64,000 bases of DNA from Pristimantibacillus sp052113225 (GCF_052113225.1 NZ_JBFRCT010000012.1:124001-188000), one strand, 5' to 3'; shown: positions 42,913 through 52,235, counted from the stretch's first letter. The notes: generated from the sequence alone by a model not told the origin. A program made the numbers and translations.

Positions 42913-44160
42913 TTAATCAATCATAATCGGCTTGTCCGTAAAATCTCGAAACATCGCAGCTGCGGATGTGTGACCAGGCTGTGCCAGCATATAAGCTGCT
43001 GTAGCCTGTGTATCAAGCTCGAGGTACCGAGATTGTACGGGAGACCTTGCAGCGCTTAAGAGGACAGGCAGTGTTGCCTCAGAGCGCATCCGGCGCAGCA
43101 GCTGTTGTCCTTTCGTTGTAAAGCCCAGCACTCGAATATATTCAACCCCGGCTGCCAGCTTCTCAGCTGTAAAATCTTCTTTCTTATGATGGAGCAGAAT
43201 AGAAAGAAGAGCTCGCTGCAGCTTGGTTCTGGTGTAACGTTTGGTCTTTAAAGTTTCTAGAAGAGGTTCGAAGCCGATCTGATCGAGCTTTGGCAGTGTA
43301 TTAAGAAGACGATGCTCCAGCCCTTCCATGATCTCGCGATAACCTGAGAGCTGTTCAGGCGTCTGTGTAACGGCAGTATGGATGAGTTGCTGAACAAAGT
43401 TCGCCCAGCTTACAGGACTTTTTCCTGCTGCCCACTCCCGTTCCATGACTTCATAAGTTGTAGCGGGAACAAGAGGGCGGCTGTCGCCAAGCTCGCCGCC
43501 TTCAAGCAGCAGTTTACGAATTGCCGTTGCGCTTGCAATGGCATGGTCTGTGACCGTTGTTTGACCGTATTCCGATTTCTCTCGTCGTATAGTGTGCGGC
43601 TCCATCTTGCCCTTGATCCGTTCCAGAGCAATGAGGTAATGAAGTCCTAAGGTATGGTTGGGCTGCGCATAAGGGAAGGCCGCTGCTTCATGATTACCGA
43701 TAGAAGTTAGATAGGATGCAACTGCCGAGCTGTATGCGCTCGGATAGCTGATGCCGCTCTCCAAGGCCTCACGTAGCATAAGCTGGAATTCGGGCGGCTC
43801 ATGGGCGATCAATCGTGCCGCCTGTTGCAGCGCTTCGATCTCTCCGCTCTCTGTACCGAAGCAGAACGCATCCACGACGCCTGTAGCTTCAAGCAGAGAG
43901 ACAGCGCCGTAGGCGAACCATTCTGCTGCTTGAGTAGCATAGGCAGTGGGCAGTTCAATGACAAGGTCGCAGCCGCCGTGTAGTGCAGCTTCCGTCCGTG
44001 CCCATTTATCCATAACGGCCGGTTCGCCTCGCTGCAGAAAATGTCCGCTCATGACGGCGACAACGGTGTCGGCTTGTGCTATTTTGACCGATTCCCGTAA
44101 ATGATATTGATGACCGTTGTGAAATGGGTTATACTCAACAATTAGTCCTACTGTGCGCAC
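42913..44160 (-). CDS. tmcAL: tRNA(Met) cytidine acetate ligase TmcAL (YlbM)
   Basis: A 415-aa nucleotidyltransferase-like enzyme: VGLIVEYNPFHNGHQYH (HxGH-type ATP site), AVMSGHFLQRGEPA, CDLVIELP and FGTES near residue 110. TmcAL activates acetate with ATP to form N4-acetylcytidine at the anticodon wobble base of elongator tRNA-Met. I chose GTG 44160, which has AGGAG 8-9 bases upstream; the frame open to 44202 lacks such a site. It sits in the conserved ylb order, divergent from ylbN-rpmF. Confidence 0.92.
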   Translation of the reverse strand: MRTVGLIVEYNPFHNGHQYHLRESVKIAQADTVVAVMSGHFLQRGEPAVMDKWARTEAALHGGCDLVIELPTAYATQAAEWFAYGAVSLLEATGVVDAFCFGTESGEIEALQQAARLIAHEPPEFQLMLREALESGISYPSAYSSAVASYLTSIGNHEAAAFPYAQPNHTLGLHYLIALERIKGKMEPHTIRREKSEYGQTTVTDHAIASATAIRKLLLEGGELGDSRPLVPATTYEVMEREWAAGKSPVSWANFVQQLIHTAVTQTPEQLSGYREIMEGLEHRLLNTLPKLDQIGFEPLLETLKTKRYTRTKLQRALLSILLHHKKEDFTAEKLAAGVEYIRVLGFTTKGQQLLRRMRSEATLPVLLSAARSPVQSRYLELDTQATAAYMLAQPGHTSAAAMFRDFTDKPIMID

Positions 44161-44322
44161 TGAGACATCTCCTAGCTTTTCGTTGGATATATGTCCCATC
44201 ATAGCACAGGGCCGCTGTTTTATTCATGAAGATACGGGAGAAAAGATGAAAAACAGCGTGAAAATGTTGACAAAACCTCTCGTTAATAGATATAATAATT
44301 TTTGTTTGTTTGGGGTGATCTC

Positions 44323-44847
44323 ATGCAGTTTCATGTACAAGAAACGATGTCCAAAGGTATCAAGGCAAACATTGATGAGAATCTGGATGTGTCCGATTTA
44401 TTTAAGGATAGATCAGATGTCGTCAGTACCGGTCCGCTTCATGTGTCGCTTCAGGTGACAGGCAATGAAGGCTCGATTACTGTCGAAGGCGAATTGACCA
44501 TTGATTGGGAGCTCGCTTGCTCGCGTTGTCTTGACCCAGTGAAGCTTCATTCGAAAATTCCTGTCTATGATCAGTTTAAGCCAGCGGCCGTTGAGGACGG
44601 GGAAGAAATTGAGCAGGACGAGGATGACGACATTATTGCGGTATCAGGGGACAGGCTGGATTTGAAGCCTTATGTGGAAGAAGTGCTTCAGCTGTTCATG
44701 CCGTTCGCTCCGTTATGCAGTAATGATTGTAAAGGGCTGTGCCAGAATTGTGGACAGAACTTAAATGAACAAAAATGCAGCTGCAATACGGATCGAATTG
44801 ATCCACGTATGGCAGTGCTCAAGGATTTATTCAAAGACGAACAATAA
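44323..44847 (+). CDS. ylbN: DUF177 (YceD/YlbN) protein
   Basis: A 174-aa protein of the family found next to rpmF in most bacteria. Visible are GPLHVSLQVTGNEGSITVEGEL, WELACSRCLDPV, an acidic loop, and a Cys-rich end (CSNDCKGLCQNCGQNLNEQKCSC) that probably binds a metal. Its role is linked to 23S rRNA and L32 in plants and bacteria (family knowledge). ATG 44323 has GGGGTGAT about 4 bases upstream, better than the frame start at 44302. It is co-transcribed with rpmF. Confidence 0.9.
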   Translation: MQFHVQETMSKGIKANIDENLDVSDLFKDRSDVVSTGPLHVSLQVTGNEGSITVEGELTIDWELACSRCLDPVKLHSKIPVYDQFKPAAVEDGEEIEQDEDDDIIAVSGDRLDLKPYVEEVLQLFMPFAPLCSNDCKGLCQNCGQNLNEQKCSCNTDRIDPRMAVLKDLFKDEQ

Positions 44848-44885
44848 TGAATGACCGATTGATTTTATGANGGAGGTGGGAAACA

Positions 44886-45059
44886 ATGGCAGTACCACAA
44901 AGAAGAACGTCCAAAACTCGCCGCGACAAACGTCGTACGCATTTCAAACTGGCAGTACCAGGTATGGTAAAATGCGAGCAATGTGGAGAGCTTAAACTGG
45001 GCCACCACGTATGCAAAGTGTGCGGATATTACAAAACAAAAGAGGTTATCTCCCAATAA
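44886..45059 (+). CDS. rpmF: 50S ribosomal protein L32
   Basis: A 57-aa protein, full length for L32: MAVPQRRTSKTRRDKRRTHF, then CEQCG...HHVCKVCG, the two CxxC pairs of the zinc-binding form, and a basic YYKTKEVI end. GGAGGTGGG lies 6-8 bases before the ATG; base 44871, just before that site, is ambiguous. It follows ylbN by 38 bases and ends at an intrinsic terminator. Confidence 0.96.
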   Translation: MAVPQRRTSKTRRDKRRTHFKLAVPGMVKCEQCGELKLGHHVCKVCGYYKTKEVISQ

Positions 45060-45075
45060 TCTCGGGTTTTCCCAC

Positions 45076-45110
45076 AATAGCACTTCATTACGATGAGGTG
45101 CTATTTTTTT
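45076..45110 (+). terminator. Terminator of ylbN-rpmF
   Basis: ATAGCAC-TCA pairs with TGA-GTGCTAT around a short loop and is followed by seven T residues. Confidence 0.88.
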
Positions 45111-45148
45111 ATGTCCGTTGCCTGTATAAGCTTTTTTTTATATACTTA

Positions 45149-45167
45149 ATTAGTACCAGGTTATAAT
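45149..45167 (+). promoter_or_regulatory. FapR operator overlapping the fapR promoter
   Basis: ATTAGTACCAGGTTATAAT is a near match to the known FapR box (ATTAGTACCTAGTCTTAAT form). The right part is also TATAAT (45162-45167), a -10 box, so FapR bound here would block its own operon fapR-plsX-fab. Malonyl-CoA releases FapR in Bacillus. Confidence 0.8.
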
Positions 45168-45237
45168 ATCAGCCATCATTCGAGTAAAATTAGACATGGG
45201 TTACAATACTGTTAAGGTGGTGCCGGAGATCGAACGA

Positions 45238-45810
45238 ATGCCTAAGCGACAGCGGCATCAGCTGCTCGCTCAATTGATAGATGAAAACCCGTTTATGACG
45301 GATCGTGAGCTAACCAGACATTTGAAAGTCAGCATACAGACGATACGGCTAGACCGGATGGAACTGGGTATTCCAGAGCTGCGTGAGCGAATGAAGCTGA
45401 TGGCTGAGCGTTCGTATGATTCCGTTCAGTCTTTGCCGTTGCATGAAGTAATTGGTGACATTGTAGATTTACAACTGGACAAAAGCGGAATATCGATATT
45501 CGAAATTCGTGAAGAGCATGTTTTCTCACGTACGGGTATTGCCCGGGGCCATCATGTGTTTGCCCAAGCAAACTCGCTGGCGGTTGCTGTTATTGAAGAT
45601 AAAATCGCCTTGACGGTTACAGCGGATATTCGCTTCATAAGACCGGTCAAGCTTGGTGAGAAGTGTATTGCAAAAGCTTATGTACGTTCGATATCCGGCG
45701 AGCGCCACAAGTCAAAGGTGGAGCTCTTCACTTATGTAGGGGATGAAATGGTGTTCCAAGGGAACTTCGTCATTTACCGATCCACAGGTGATGGAGAGAA
45801 CGAAGCATAG
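45238..45810 (+). CDS. fapR: Fatty-acid and phospholipid synthesis repressor FapR
   Basis: A 190-aa repressor. The N-terminal helix-turn-helix reads DRELTRHLKVSIQTIRLDRMELGIPELRER; the C-terminal hot-dog domain with GISIFEIREEHVFSRTGIARGHHVFAQANSLA binds malonyl-CoA. I chose ATG 45238 (MPKRQRHQLL), which has GGAG 9 bases upstream and gives the usual length; ATG 45196 lies 14 codons earlier without a ribosome site. It heads the plsX-fab operon and has a FapR box on its own promoter. Confidence 0.94.
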   Translation: MPKRQRHQLLAQLIDENPFMTDRELTRHLKVSIQTIRLDRMELGIPELRERMKLMAERSYDSVQSLPLHEVIGDIVDLQLDKSGISIFEIREEHVFSRTGIARGHHVFAQANSLAVAVIEDKIALTVTADIRFIRPVKLGEKCIAKAYVRSISGERHKSKVELFTYVGDEMVFQGNFVIYRSTGDGENEA

Positions 45811-45832
45811 GCTTTTATGAAATATAAAACGA

Positions 45833-45912
45833 TAGTATAAGTTTCTCTATACTATGCTTATATTTCGCCCGCGAAACGACTGCTGCTCCTCCTAAGGACG
45901 ACGCAGCCGTTT
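45833..45912 (+). promoter_or_regulatory. Two hairpins between fapR and plsX
   Basis: ATAGTATA/TATACTAT (45833-45856) is a perfect 8-bp stem, and AAACG-A-CTGC pairs with GCAG-C-CGTTT at 45874-45912. Neither has a T-run. They may process or attenuate the fapR-plsX message. Confidence 0.35.
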
Positions 45913-45968
45913 ACGCTGAAGTTTAGCTTTACCTGTTATGAGGGTAGAGTTTTTGGGAGGAAAAAGAC

Positions 45969-46961
45969 ATGCGGATCGCCATAGATGCGATGGGAGGCGA
46001 CCACGCTCCGAGCCTCATTGTGCAGGGAGCGATGGATGCTGCGGCGGAGTGGCCGGATACGGAATTGGTTCTTGTTGGCGATAAGGCGGCTATTGAGCCG
46101 CTGCTCAACGGAAAGAAACCGGCCAACGTGACGTTATGCCATACGGATGAAGTGATCGGTCCGGATGAAGAGCCGGTCAAAGCGGTTCGTCGAAAAAAAG
46201 GCTCGTCGATGGTAGTTGCCGGGCAGCTTGTACGTGAGAAGCATGCAGACGCGATGATCTCTGCTGGTAATACAGGAGCCCTTATGACAACGGGGCTGCT
46301 CGTAGTAGGCCGGCTTGAAGGCATCGAACGTCCGGCGCTGGCACCTATGCTGCCTACAATGGATGATATCGGCGTCCTTGCGCTTGATCTTGGGGCTAAC
46401 ATGGATGCGAAGCCGGAGCATTTGCTGCAATATGCAATAATGGGCAGCATCTACCGTACGAAGGTGCATGGTTTGGATAACCCGCGTGTAGGGCTGCTGA
46501 ACGTAGGTACCGAAGAACGGAAAGGTAATGAATTGACCAAAGCTGCTTATGATCTGCTTGAACAGGCACCGATTAACTTTATCGGCAATGTGGAAGCACG
46601 AGACTTGCTTAATCGCAGCTGCGACATACTTATTTGTGACGGCTTTGCGGGGAATATTATGCTTAAGGCGATTGAAGGTACAGCAGGTACATTGATGACT
46701 TACCTGAAAGAAGCCTTTGGCGAATCGTTTATGACGAAGATTGCGGCAGCCATTATGATGCCTAAGCTTCGGAGTCTGCGAAAGAAAATGGATTACAAGG
46801 AACATGGGAGTGCTCCGCTGCTTGGATTGAATGGACTAGTGATGAAATGTCATGGTTCATCCGATGCATTAGCTGTAAAAAGTGCTATTCGACAAGCGCG
46901 AGTGGCTATAAAAGCACAGCTGACTGAGTCGATTGCAGTGGAAATAGGCGGGAGGTCATGA
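45969..46961 (+). CDS. plsX: Phosphate acyltransferase PlsX
   Basis: A 330-aa enzyme that turns acyl-ACP into acyl-phosphate for phospholipid synthesis. Typical stretches are IAIDAMGGDHAP at the start, SAGNTGALM, LGANMDAKPEHL, LLNVGTEERKGNEL, and DGFAGNIMLKAIEG. GGGAGG lies 8-10 bases before the ATG. Its stop overlaps the fabH start by 4 bases. Part of the FapR-controlled operon. Confidence 0.96.
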   Translation: MRIAIDAMGGDHAPSLIVQGAMDAAAEWPDTELVLVGDKAAIEPLLNGKKPANVTLCHTDEVIGPDEEPVKAVRRKKGSSMVVAGQLVREKHADAMISAGNTGALMTTGLLVVGRLEGIERPALAPMLPTMDDIGVLALDLGANMDAKPEHLLQYAIMGSIYRTKVHGLDNPRVGLLNVGTEERKGNELTKAAYDLLEQAPINFIGNVEARDLLNRSCDILICDGFAGNIMLKAIEGTAGTLMTYLKEAFGESFMTKIAAAIMMPKLRSLRKKMDYKEHGSAPLLGLNGLVMKCHGSSDALAVKSAIRQARVAIKAQLTESIAVEIGGRS

Positions 46962-47947
46962 TGAATTTACATCCTGTAGGCATTATTGGTACGGGCAAAT
47001 ACGTTCCCGACCGAATTTTATCGAATCAAGAACTTGAACAAATGGTGGAAACAAACGACGAGTGGATCGTAACGCGTACAGGTATTCGTGAACGCCGTAT
47101 GGCAGCTCCGGAGCAGGCAACGTCAGATCTGGCTTACCAAGCATCACTCAAAGCCATTGAAGCAGCAGGGATAACGATTGAGGATATTGACCTCATCATC
47201 GTATCGACAATTACTCCGGATATGTTCTTCCCATCCACAGCATGTCTCCTGCAGGAGAAGCTTGGAGCGAAGAAAGCAGCAGCCTTTGATCTGTCCGCAG
47301 CATGTTCTGGATTTATCTATGGTCTTGCGACCGCTTCGAATATGATTGCAACTGGCATGTATAAGCATGTGCTTGTCGTTGGTGCTGAAACCTTATCTCG
47401 TATTACCGATTACACAGACCGCAATACATGCATCCTGTTTGGTGACGGAGCTGGAGCAGTCGTGCTTGGCCAAGTGCCGGAAGGCCGTGGCTTCAAGTCG
47501 TTCGAGCTTGGCGCTGATGGCGGCGGCGGCGAACTGCTGAAAGTAAGCGGCGGCGGATCGCGCTTGCCTGCTTCTGCAGACAGTGTGAGTTCTAAGCAGC
47601 ATTACATTCACATGGCAGGCAATGATGTATTCAAATTCGCAGTACGGATTATGGGCGGAGCAGCTGATGAAGCCCTTCGCAAAGCAGGCATGAGCAAAGA
47701 GGATATCGACCTGTTGGTGCCGCACCAAGCTAATGTCCGCATTATTCAATCTGCACTTAACCGACTCGATCTTCCAGAAGAGAAGTGTATGATTAACTTG
47801 GACAAATACGGCAACATGTCGGCTGCTTCTATTCCGGTTGCACTTGCTGAGGCTTTTGAGCAAGGGCGAATTAACGAAGGCGACTGTCTTGTATTTGTTG
47901 GCTTCGGAGGCGGTCTTACTTGGGGCGCATCCGTATTGATCTGGTAA
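46958..47947 (+). CDS. fabH: 3-oxoacyl-ACP synthase III
   Basis: A 329-aa condensing enzyme that starts fatty-acid chains from acyl-CoA and malonyl-ACP. The catalytic Cys lies in FDLSAACSGFIYG, the His in LLVPHQANVRI and the Asn in LDKYGNMSAAS. ATGATG at the start leaves 46958 or 46961 as initiator; GGGAGG lies just before. It overlaps plsX by 4 bases. Gram-positive FabH enzymes set the branched-chain start unit. Confidence 0.96.
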   Translation: MMNLHPVGIIGTGKYVPDRILSNQELEQMVETNDEWIVTRTGIRERRMAAPEQATSDLAYQASLKAIEAAGITIEDIDLIIVSTITPDMFFPSTACLLQEKLGAKKAAAFDLSAACSGFIYGLATASNMIATGMYKHVLVVGAETLSRITDYTDRNTCILFGDGAGAVVLGQVPEGRGFKSFELGADGGGGELLKVSGGGSRLPASADSVSSKQHYIHMAGNDVFKFAVRIMGGAADEALRKAGMSKEDIDLLVPHQANVRIIQSALNRLDLPEEKCMINLDKYGNMSAASIPVALAEAFEQGRINEGDCLVFVGFGGGLTWGASVLIW

Positions 47948-47962
47948 CGGAGGGAACTTAAG

Positions 47963-48886
47963 TTGAGTAAAATAGCATTTGTATTCCCAGGCCAAGGCGC
48001 TCAGGCGGTTGGCATGGGTAAAGATGTATACGAGGCATTCGAAAGCTCGCGTACCATTTTTAATCAAGCAGACGAAGCCCTTGGCTTCAAACTTAGTGAG
48101 ATTATTTTTGAAGGACCAGATGATCAGTTGAAGCAAACGGCTAACACTCAGCCTGCTCTGCTGACTGTCAGTGTGGCTTTGCTGCAAGCGTTGGAAGGCC
48201 GCGGGTTCAAACCGGATTACGTAGCTGGTCACAGTCTAGGGGAGTACAGTGCACTGGTAGCTGCTGGCGTTCTGTCATTTGCAGATGCAGTTCGTACGGT
48301 TCGTGCTCGCGGCGAGTTTATGGAACAAGCCGTCCCAGGCGGTCAAGGTGCTATGGCTGCAGTACTTGGTGCAGAGCGTGGCGTTCTGGCTGAGCTTTGT
48401 GCCAAGATCACAGAAGAAGGAAATACGGTTGAACTGGCGAATGTAAACTGTCCGGGTCAAATTGTTGTTTCTGGTTCTGCAGCAGGTGTTCAAGCGGTTG
48501 TTGAGCGCGGCAAAGAAGAGGCCGTTGCGAAACGTGTTATTCCGCTCGAAGTAAGCGGCCCGTTCCATTCGTCCCTGATGAAGCCTGCAGCAGATAAGCT
48601 GTCCGGCGTTCTTTCGGAAGTGTCGATGAATGATGCGGCCGTACCTGTCGTTGCGAATGTAACGGCAGCTCCGGTAACAGCGGCAGCTTCGATTCGTAAT
48701 CTTCTGGTCGAGCAGGTTTATTCACCTGTTCTGTGGGAAGACAGCGTTCGCTATTTGATCGAGCAAGGCGTAGATACTTTTGTAGAAATTGGCTCCGGTG
48801 CGGTTCTGGCTGGCTTGATCAAGAAAATCGACAAGAATCTTCGCGTTATCTCGGTTAACAGCCTTGCAGCTTTAGAAGCACTGTAG
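47963..48886 (+). CDS. fabD: Malonyl CoA-acyl carrier protein transacylase
   Basis: A 307-aa enzyme that moves malonyl from CoA to ACP. Visible are FVFPGQGAQAVGMG, the nucleophile Ser in AGHSLGEYSALVAAG, an Arg in the VRARGEFM stretch, and the catalytic His in SGPFHSSLM. It starts at TTG 47963, nine bases after GGAGG. It lies 15 bases after fabH in the same operon. Confidence 0.95.
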   Translation: MSKIAFVFPGQGAQAVGMGKDVYEAFESSRTIFNQADEALGFKLSEIIFEGPDDQLKQTANTQPALLTVSVALLQALEGRGFKPDYVAGHSLGEYSALVAAGVLSFADAVRTVRARGEFMEQAVPGGQGAMAAVLGAERGVLAELCAKITEEGNTVELANVNCPGQIVVSGSAAGVQAVVERGKEEAVAKRVIPLEVSGPFHSSLMKPAADKLSGVLSEVSMNDAAVPVVANVTAAPVTAAASIRNLLVEQVYSPVLWEDSVRYLIEQGVDTFVEIGSGAVLAGLIKKIDKNLRVISVNSLAALEAL

Positions 48887-48922
48887 GGCACCGTTTCACG
48901 CAAAACTTGGAGGAGGTATACC

Positions 48923-49672
48923 ATGTTTGCTAGTCTTGAAGGCAAAAAAGCGCTTGTAACAGGTGCATCCCGCGGCATTGGCCGTGCGATTGCCCTTGCA
49001 CTTGCGGAAGCCGGTGCGGATGTAGCTATTAACTACTCAGGCAGCGAAGCTGCTGCTGCGGAGACAGCTCTAGCTGTTGAAGCGCTTGGACGCCGTGCTA
49101 TTGTGCTGAAAGCCAACGTCGGCAAAACCGACGAATTCGATGCAATGGTCAAAGAAGTTGTTGATCAATTTGGCTCGATTGATATTTTGGTGAATAACGC
49201 TGGCATTACAAGAGATAATTTAATTATGCGTATGAAAGAAGAGGAATTTGACCAAGTTATTGAGACGAACTTGAAGGGTGTCTTTAACGGGATCAAAGCG
49301 GCAACGCGGCCTATGATGAAGCAGCGTTCCGGACGCATTATTAACATCTCTTCTGTTGTTGGCGTGCTCGGAAATCCGGGTCAAGCGAATTATGTAGCAG
49401 CGAAAGCAGGCGTCATTGGCTTGACCAAATCAAGTGCACGTGAGCTTGCTTCACGCGGGATTACCGTTAACTGTATCGCACCAGGCTTTATTCAAACGGA
49501 TATGACTGACAAGCTTTCTTCTGAAATGAAGGATTCCTTGTCCGCGCAAATTCCGCTTGCTCGCCTTGGTTCGGCAGAAGACATTGCTGCGGCAGTACGC
49601 TTCCTAGCATCTGATGCTGCGTCTTATATGACGGGACAAACCGTTCATATAGACGGTGGTATGTACATGTAA
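48923..49672 (+). CDS. fabG: 3-oxoacyl-ACP reductase
   Basis: A 249-aa short-chain dehydrogenase: TGASRGIGRAIALALAEAG for NADPH, NNAGITRDNLIMRM, INISSVVG with the catalytic Ser, YVAAKAG with Tyr and Lys, and a C-terminal GGMYM. It reduces 3-ketoacyl-ACP in each elongation round. GGAGGAGG lies 5-7 bases before the ATG. In line with fabD and acpP. Confidence 0.95.
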   Translation: MFASLEGKKALVTGASRGIGRAIALALAEAGADVAINYSGSEAAAAETALAVEALGRRAIVLKANVGKTDEFDAMVKEVVDQFGSIDILVNNAGITRDNLIMRMKEEEFDQVIETNLKGVFNGIKAATRPMMKQRSGRIINISSVVGVLGNPGQANYVAAKAGVIGLTKSSARELASRGITVNCIAPGFIQTDMTDKLSSEMKDSLSAQIPLARLGSAEDIAAAVRFLASDAASYMTGQTVHIDGGMYM

Positions 49673-49715
49673 GGATTATCAATAAGCATGCTCGCTGGAT
49701 TTAGCGCGGTTATGT

Positions 49716-49745
49716 ATGGCATTTTGTCTTGAATTCTCGTATAAT
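49716..49745 (+). promoter_or_regulatory. Internal promoter for acpP
   Basis: ATGGCA at 49716-49721 and TATAAT at 49740-49745, with an 18-bp spacer, lie just upstream of acpP. A separate promoter would explain the higher dose of ACP needed relative to the enzymes of the operon. Confidence 0.55.
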
Positions 49746-49767
49746 ACCCTAGGAGGAGGTGAATCGG

Positions 49768-50001
49768 ATGTCCGAAGTAGTAGAACGTGTAAAACGTATC
49801 GTCGTCGACAGACTTGGCGTAGACGAAGCGGAAGTCACGCTGGAAGCTTCCTTCAAAGATGACCTCGGCGCTGACTCTCTTGATGTCGTTGAGTTGGTCA
49901 TGGAATTGGAAGATGAGTTTGACCTGGAGATCTCTGATGAAGATGCAGAGACGATCACCACGGTGGGAGAAGTAGTAAATTACATACAATCTCATACGTA
50001 A
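49768..50001 (+). CDS. acpP: Acyl carrier protein
   Basis: A 77-aa acidic four-helix protein. The phosphopantetheine attachment Ser lies in DDLGADSLDVVELVM. GGAGGAGGTGA lies 5-7 bases before ATG 49768, which is a better start than the in-frame GTG at 49759 inside that site. ACP carries the growing acyl chain for FabH/D/G/F and for PlsX. Confidence 0.96.
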   Translation: MSEVVERVKRIVVDRLGVDEAEVTLEASFKDDLGADSLDVVELVMELEDEFDLEISDEDAETITTVGEVVNYIQSHT

Positions 50002-50004
50002 GGA

Positions 50005-50040
50005 AAAGAAGTGGTCCCGTTGTAATAAACGGGACTTCTC
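50005..50040 (+). terminator. Hairpin after acpP
   Basis: AGAAGT-TCCCGTT pairs with AACGGGACTTCT. The tail is CTCTCC rather than T-rich, so it may act as a partial terminator or message-stabilising 3' end that keeps acpP mRNA abundant while some read-through reaches fabF. Confidence 0.5.
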
Positions 50041-50163
50041 TCCATCTGAGGCACTTAAATTATCATGATATTATGAATGAGCATGAATAGCTTGCACGCT
50101 TTTTTATATATAGAAGATGTGATGTACGCATCTAAATTGCAGTCCACTCGAGGTGAATCTTAA

Positions 50164-51405
50164 ATGAAGCAAAGAGTTGTTGTTACCGGCATGGGGGTCA
50201 TTACCTCGCTAGGTGCAGACCTGGAGCAGTTCTGGGGGAATTTGATGGAAGGAAAATCAGGCGTATCGCATATCGAAGCGTTTGATGTCTCTGAATATCC
50301 AACCCAAATTGCAGCCGAAGTGAAGAACTTTAATCCCGAAGATTATAATCTTGATAGAAAAGAAGCTCGTCGTATGGACCGTTTCGTTCAATTCGCGTCT
50401 GTAGCGAGTATGAGTGCAGTAAAAGATGCTGGACTAGAGATCGGTACTAACGTTGATCCGGAACGTGTAGGCGTTATCGTCGGCTCTGGTATCGGCGGAC
50501 TTGGTACATGGGAAGATCAGCATAACATTTTGCTGGAGAAAGGTCCTAAGCGCGTAAGTCCATTCTTCATTCCGATGATGATCGCGAATATGGCTTCCGG
50601 GCAAGTATCGATGCTGACTGGTGCGAAGGGTCCGAACAGTACAGCGGTTACCGCTTGTGCAACAGGTACTCACTCGATCGGTGATTCCTACAAAATGATT
50701 CAACGCGGAGATGCAGACGTGATGATCTGTGGCGGCGCAGAAGCAACAATCCGGCCTACAGGTCTTGCAGGCTTCTGCTCAATGCGTGCGATGTCCGTTC
50801 GCAACGACGAGCCTGAGAAGGCAAGCCGTCCGTTCGACATTGACCGAGATGGTTTCATTATGGGCGAAGGTGCAGGCGTAATGATTCTGGAATCACTTGA
50901 ACATGCACAGCAGCGTGGTGCTCGTATCTATGCCGAAGTTATCGGCTACGGCATGAGCGGCGATGCTCATCATATGACAGAGCCTGATCCAGACGGTGCT
51001 GCTCGTTGTATGGTGAAAGCATTAAAAGATGCTGGAATTGAGCCTGAAGCGATTGATTATATCAACGCACATGGCACCTCGACTCCAGTAGGTGACCGTT
51101 CGGAAACAACCGCAATTAAGAAAGCCTTTGGCGACCATGCTTATAAACTGGCCGTTAGCTCCACGAAATCGATGACAGGCCATTTGCTTGGTGCTGCAGG
51201 CGGTGTGGAAGCGGTCATCCTTGGTCTTACGCTCCAGAACGGCATTATTGCTCCAACCATTAACTTGGAGAATCAAGATCCTGAGCTTGACCTCGATTAT
51301 GTGCCAAACAAGCCTCGTAAAGCAGATGTCAAAACGGCACTGTCCAACTCGTTTGGCTTCGGCGGTCATAACGCGACGATTGTGATGAAAGTCTATGAAG
51401 CGTGA
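50164..51405 (+). CDS. fabF: 3-oxoacyl-ACP synthase II
   Basis: A 413-aa elongating condensing enzyme. The catalytic Cys is in VTACATGTHSIGD, the two His are in NAHGTSTPVGD and SMTGHLLGAAG, and the end reads SNSFGFGGHNATIVM. GAGGTGA lies 8 bases before the ATG. The 160-base gap after acpP contains a hairpin and a weak GC/T-run structure near 50085. It overlaps rnc by 11 bases. Confidence 0.96.
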   Translation: MKQRVVVTGMGVITSLGADLEQFWGNLMEGKSGVSHIEAFDVSEYPTQIAAEVKNFNPEDYNLDRKEARRMDRFVQFASVASMSAVKDAGLEIGTNVDPERVGVIVGSGIGGLGTWEDQHNILLEKGPKRVSPFFIPMMIANMASGQVSMLTGAKGPNSTAVTACATGTHSIGDSYKMIQRGDADVMICGGAEATIRPTGLAGFCSMRAMSVRNDEPEKASRPFDIDRDGFIMGEGAGVMILESLEHAQQRGARIYAEVIGYGMSGDAHHMTEPDPDGAARCMVKALKDAGIEPEAIDYINAHGTSTPVGDRSETTAIKKAFGDHAYKLAVSSTKSMTGHLLGAAGGVEAVILGLTLQNGIIAPTINLENQDPELDLDYVPNKPRKADVKTALSNSFGFGGHNATIVMKVYEA

Positions 51406-52090
51406 TTCCATTAATGAGCTGCAGACACGTCTGCAGCTTCGCTTCAAACAGCTGAAGCTGCTGAAGCAGGCATTTACTCATACTTCCTATGTGAATGAAC
51501 ATAAACATGGGACGATCGAGCATAATGAACGTCTGGAATTTCTAGGTGATGCTGTTCTGCAGCTGCTCGTATCGGAATATCTGTTCTCTGCTTATCCGAA
51601 CCGTCCGGAAGGTGAGCTTACGCGCATGCGTGCATCTGTCGTATGCGAGCCTTCGCTTGCACAATTCGCAGAGCGGCTGGAGCTTGGTGCTCATATACAG
51701 CTCGGAAGAGGTGAAGAGCAGCTCGGAGGAAGACAACGTCCTGCCTTGCTCGCCGATTTGTTCGAAGCGTTTGTTGGTGCGATTTTCTTAGATGCCGGTA
51801 TTGAGCGGACAAGAGCTTTTCTGGAGACGCATATGTTCCCATATATTGAGTCTAATGATTACGGCCTGCTGGTGAAAGACTTCAAGTCTAAACTGCAGGA
51901 GCGTGCTCAGCACAAAGGGCTTGGAGCGGTTGAATATCGGATAATGGAAGAGCGTGGACCAGCTCATGACCGTGAGTTTGTCGTTGAAGTATGTATTGGA
52001 GAAATTCCATACGGAAACGGAAGCGGCAGAACGAAGAAGGAAGCGGAGCAACGGGCTGCATCTGTAGCCTGGCAGTCGCTGACGGAATAG
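51395..52090 (+). CDS. rnc: Ribonuclease III
   Basis: A 231-aa double-strand-specific RNase. The signature NERLEFLGDAVLQLL holds the metal-binding acids, and LADLFEAFVGAIFLD carries the catalytic Glu. The C-terminal double-stranded-RNA-binding domain begins at DFKSKLQERAQ. It processes rRNA precursors and, with its partner genes smc and ftsY, is in the usual Bacillales order. Its ATG lies within the end of fabF with a weak ribosome site, suggesting translational coupling. Confidence 0.95.
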   Translation: MKRDSINELQTRLQLRFKQLKLLKQAFTHTSYVNEHKHGTIEHNERLEFLGDAVLQLLVSEYLFSAYPNRPEGELTRMRASVVCEPSLAQFAERLELGAHIQLGRGEEQLGGRQRPALLADLFEAFVGAIFLDAGIERTRAFLETHMFPYIESNDYGLLVKDFKSKLQERAQHKGLGAVEYRIMEERGPAHDREFVVEVCIGEIPYGNGSGRTKKEAEQRAASVAWQSLTE

Positions 52091-52107
52091 TATAGCAAGG
52101 CCTTAGG

Positions 52108-52145
52108 AATGGCAGTACAAGATTACTCTTGTATTGCCATTTTTG
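52108..52145 (+). terminator. Terminator after rnc
   Basis: AATGGCA-TACAAGA pairs with TCTTGTA-TGCCATT, with a 4-base loop and a T5 tail. It separates the fab-rnc operon from smc. Confidence 0.88.
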
Positions 52146-52235
52146 ATTGTTAAAAGGGTGAATTTCCGCATGAGTAAAGGGATTACGAGCCCTCTCTAGT
52201 TGTGTTACAATAGGCGGTGAGGTGAAAGCCAGTAT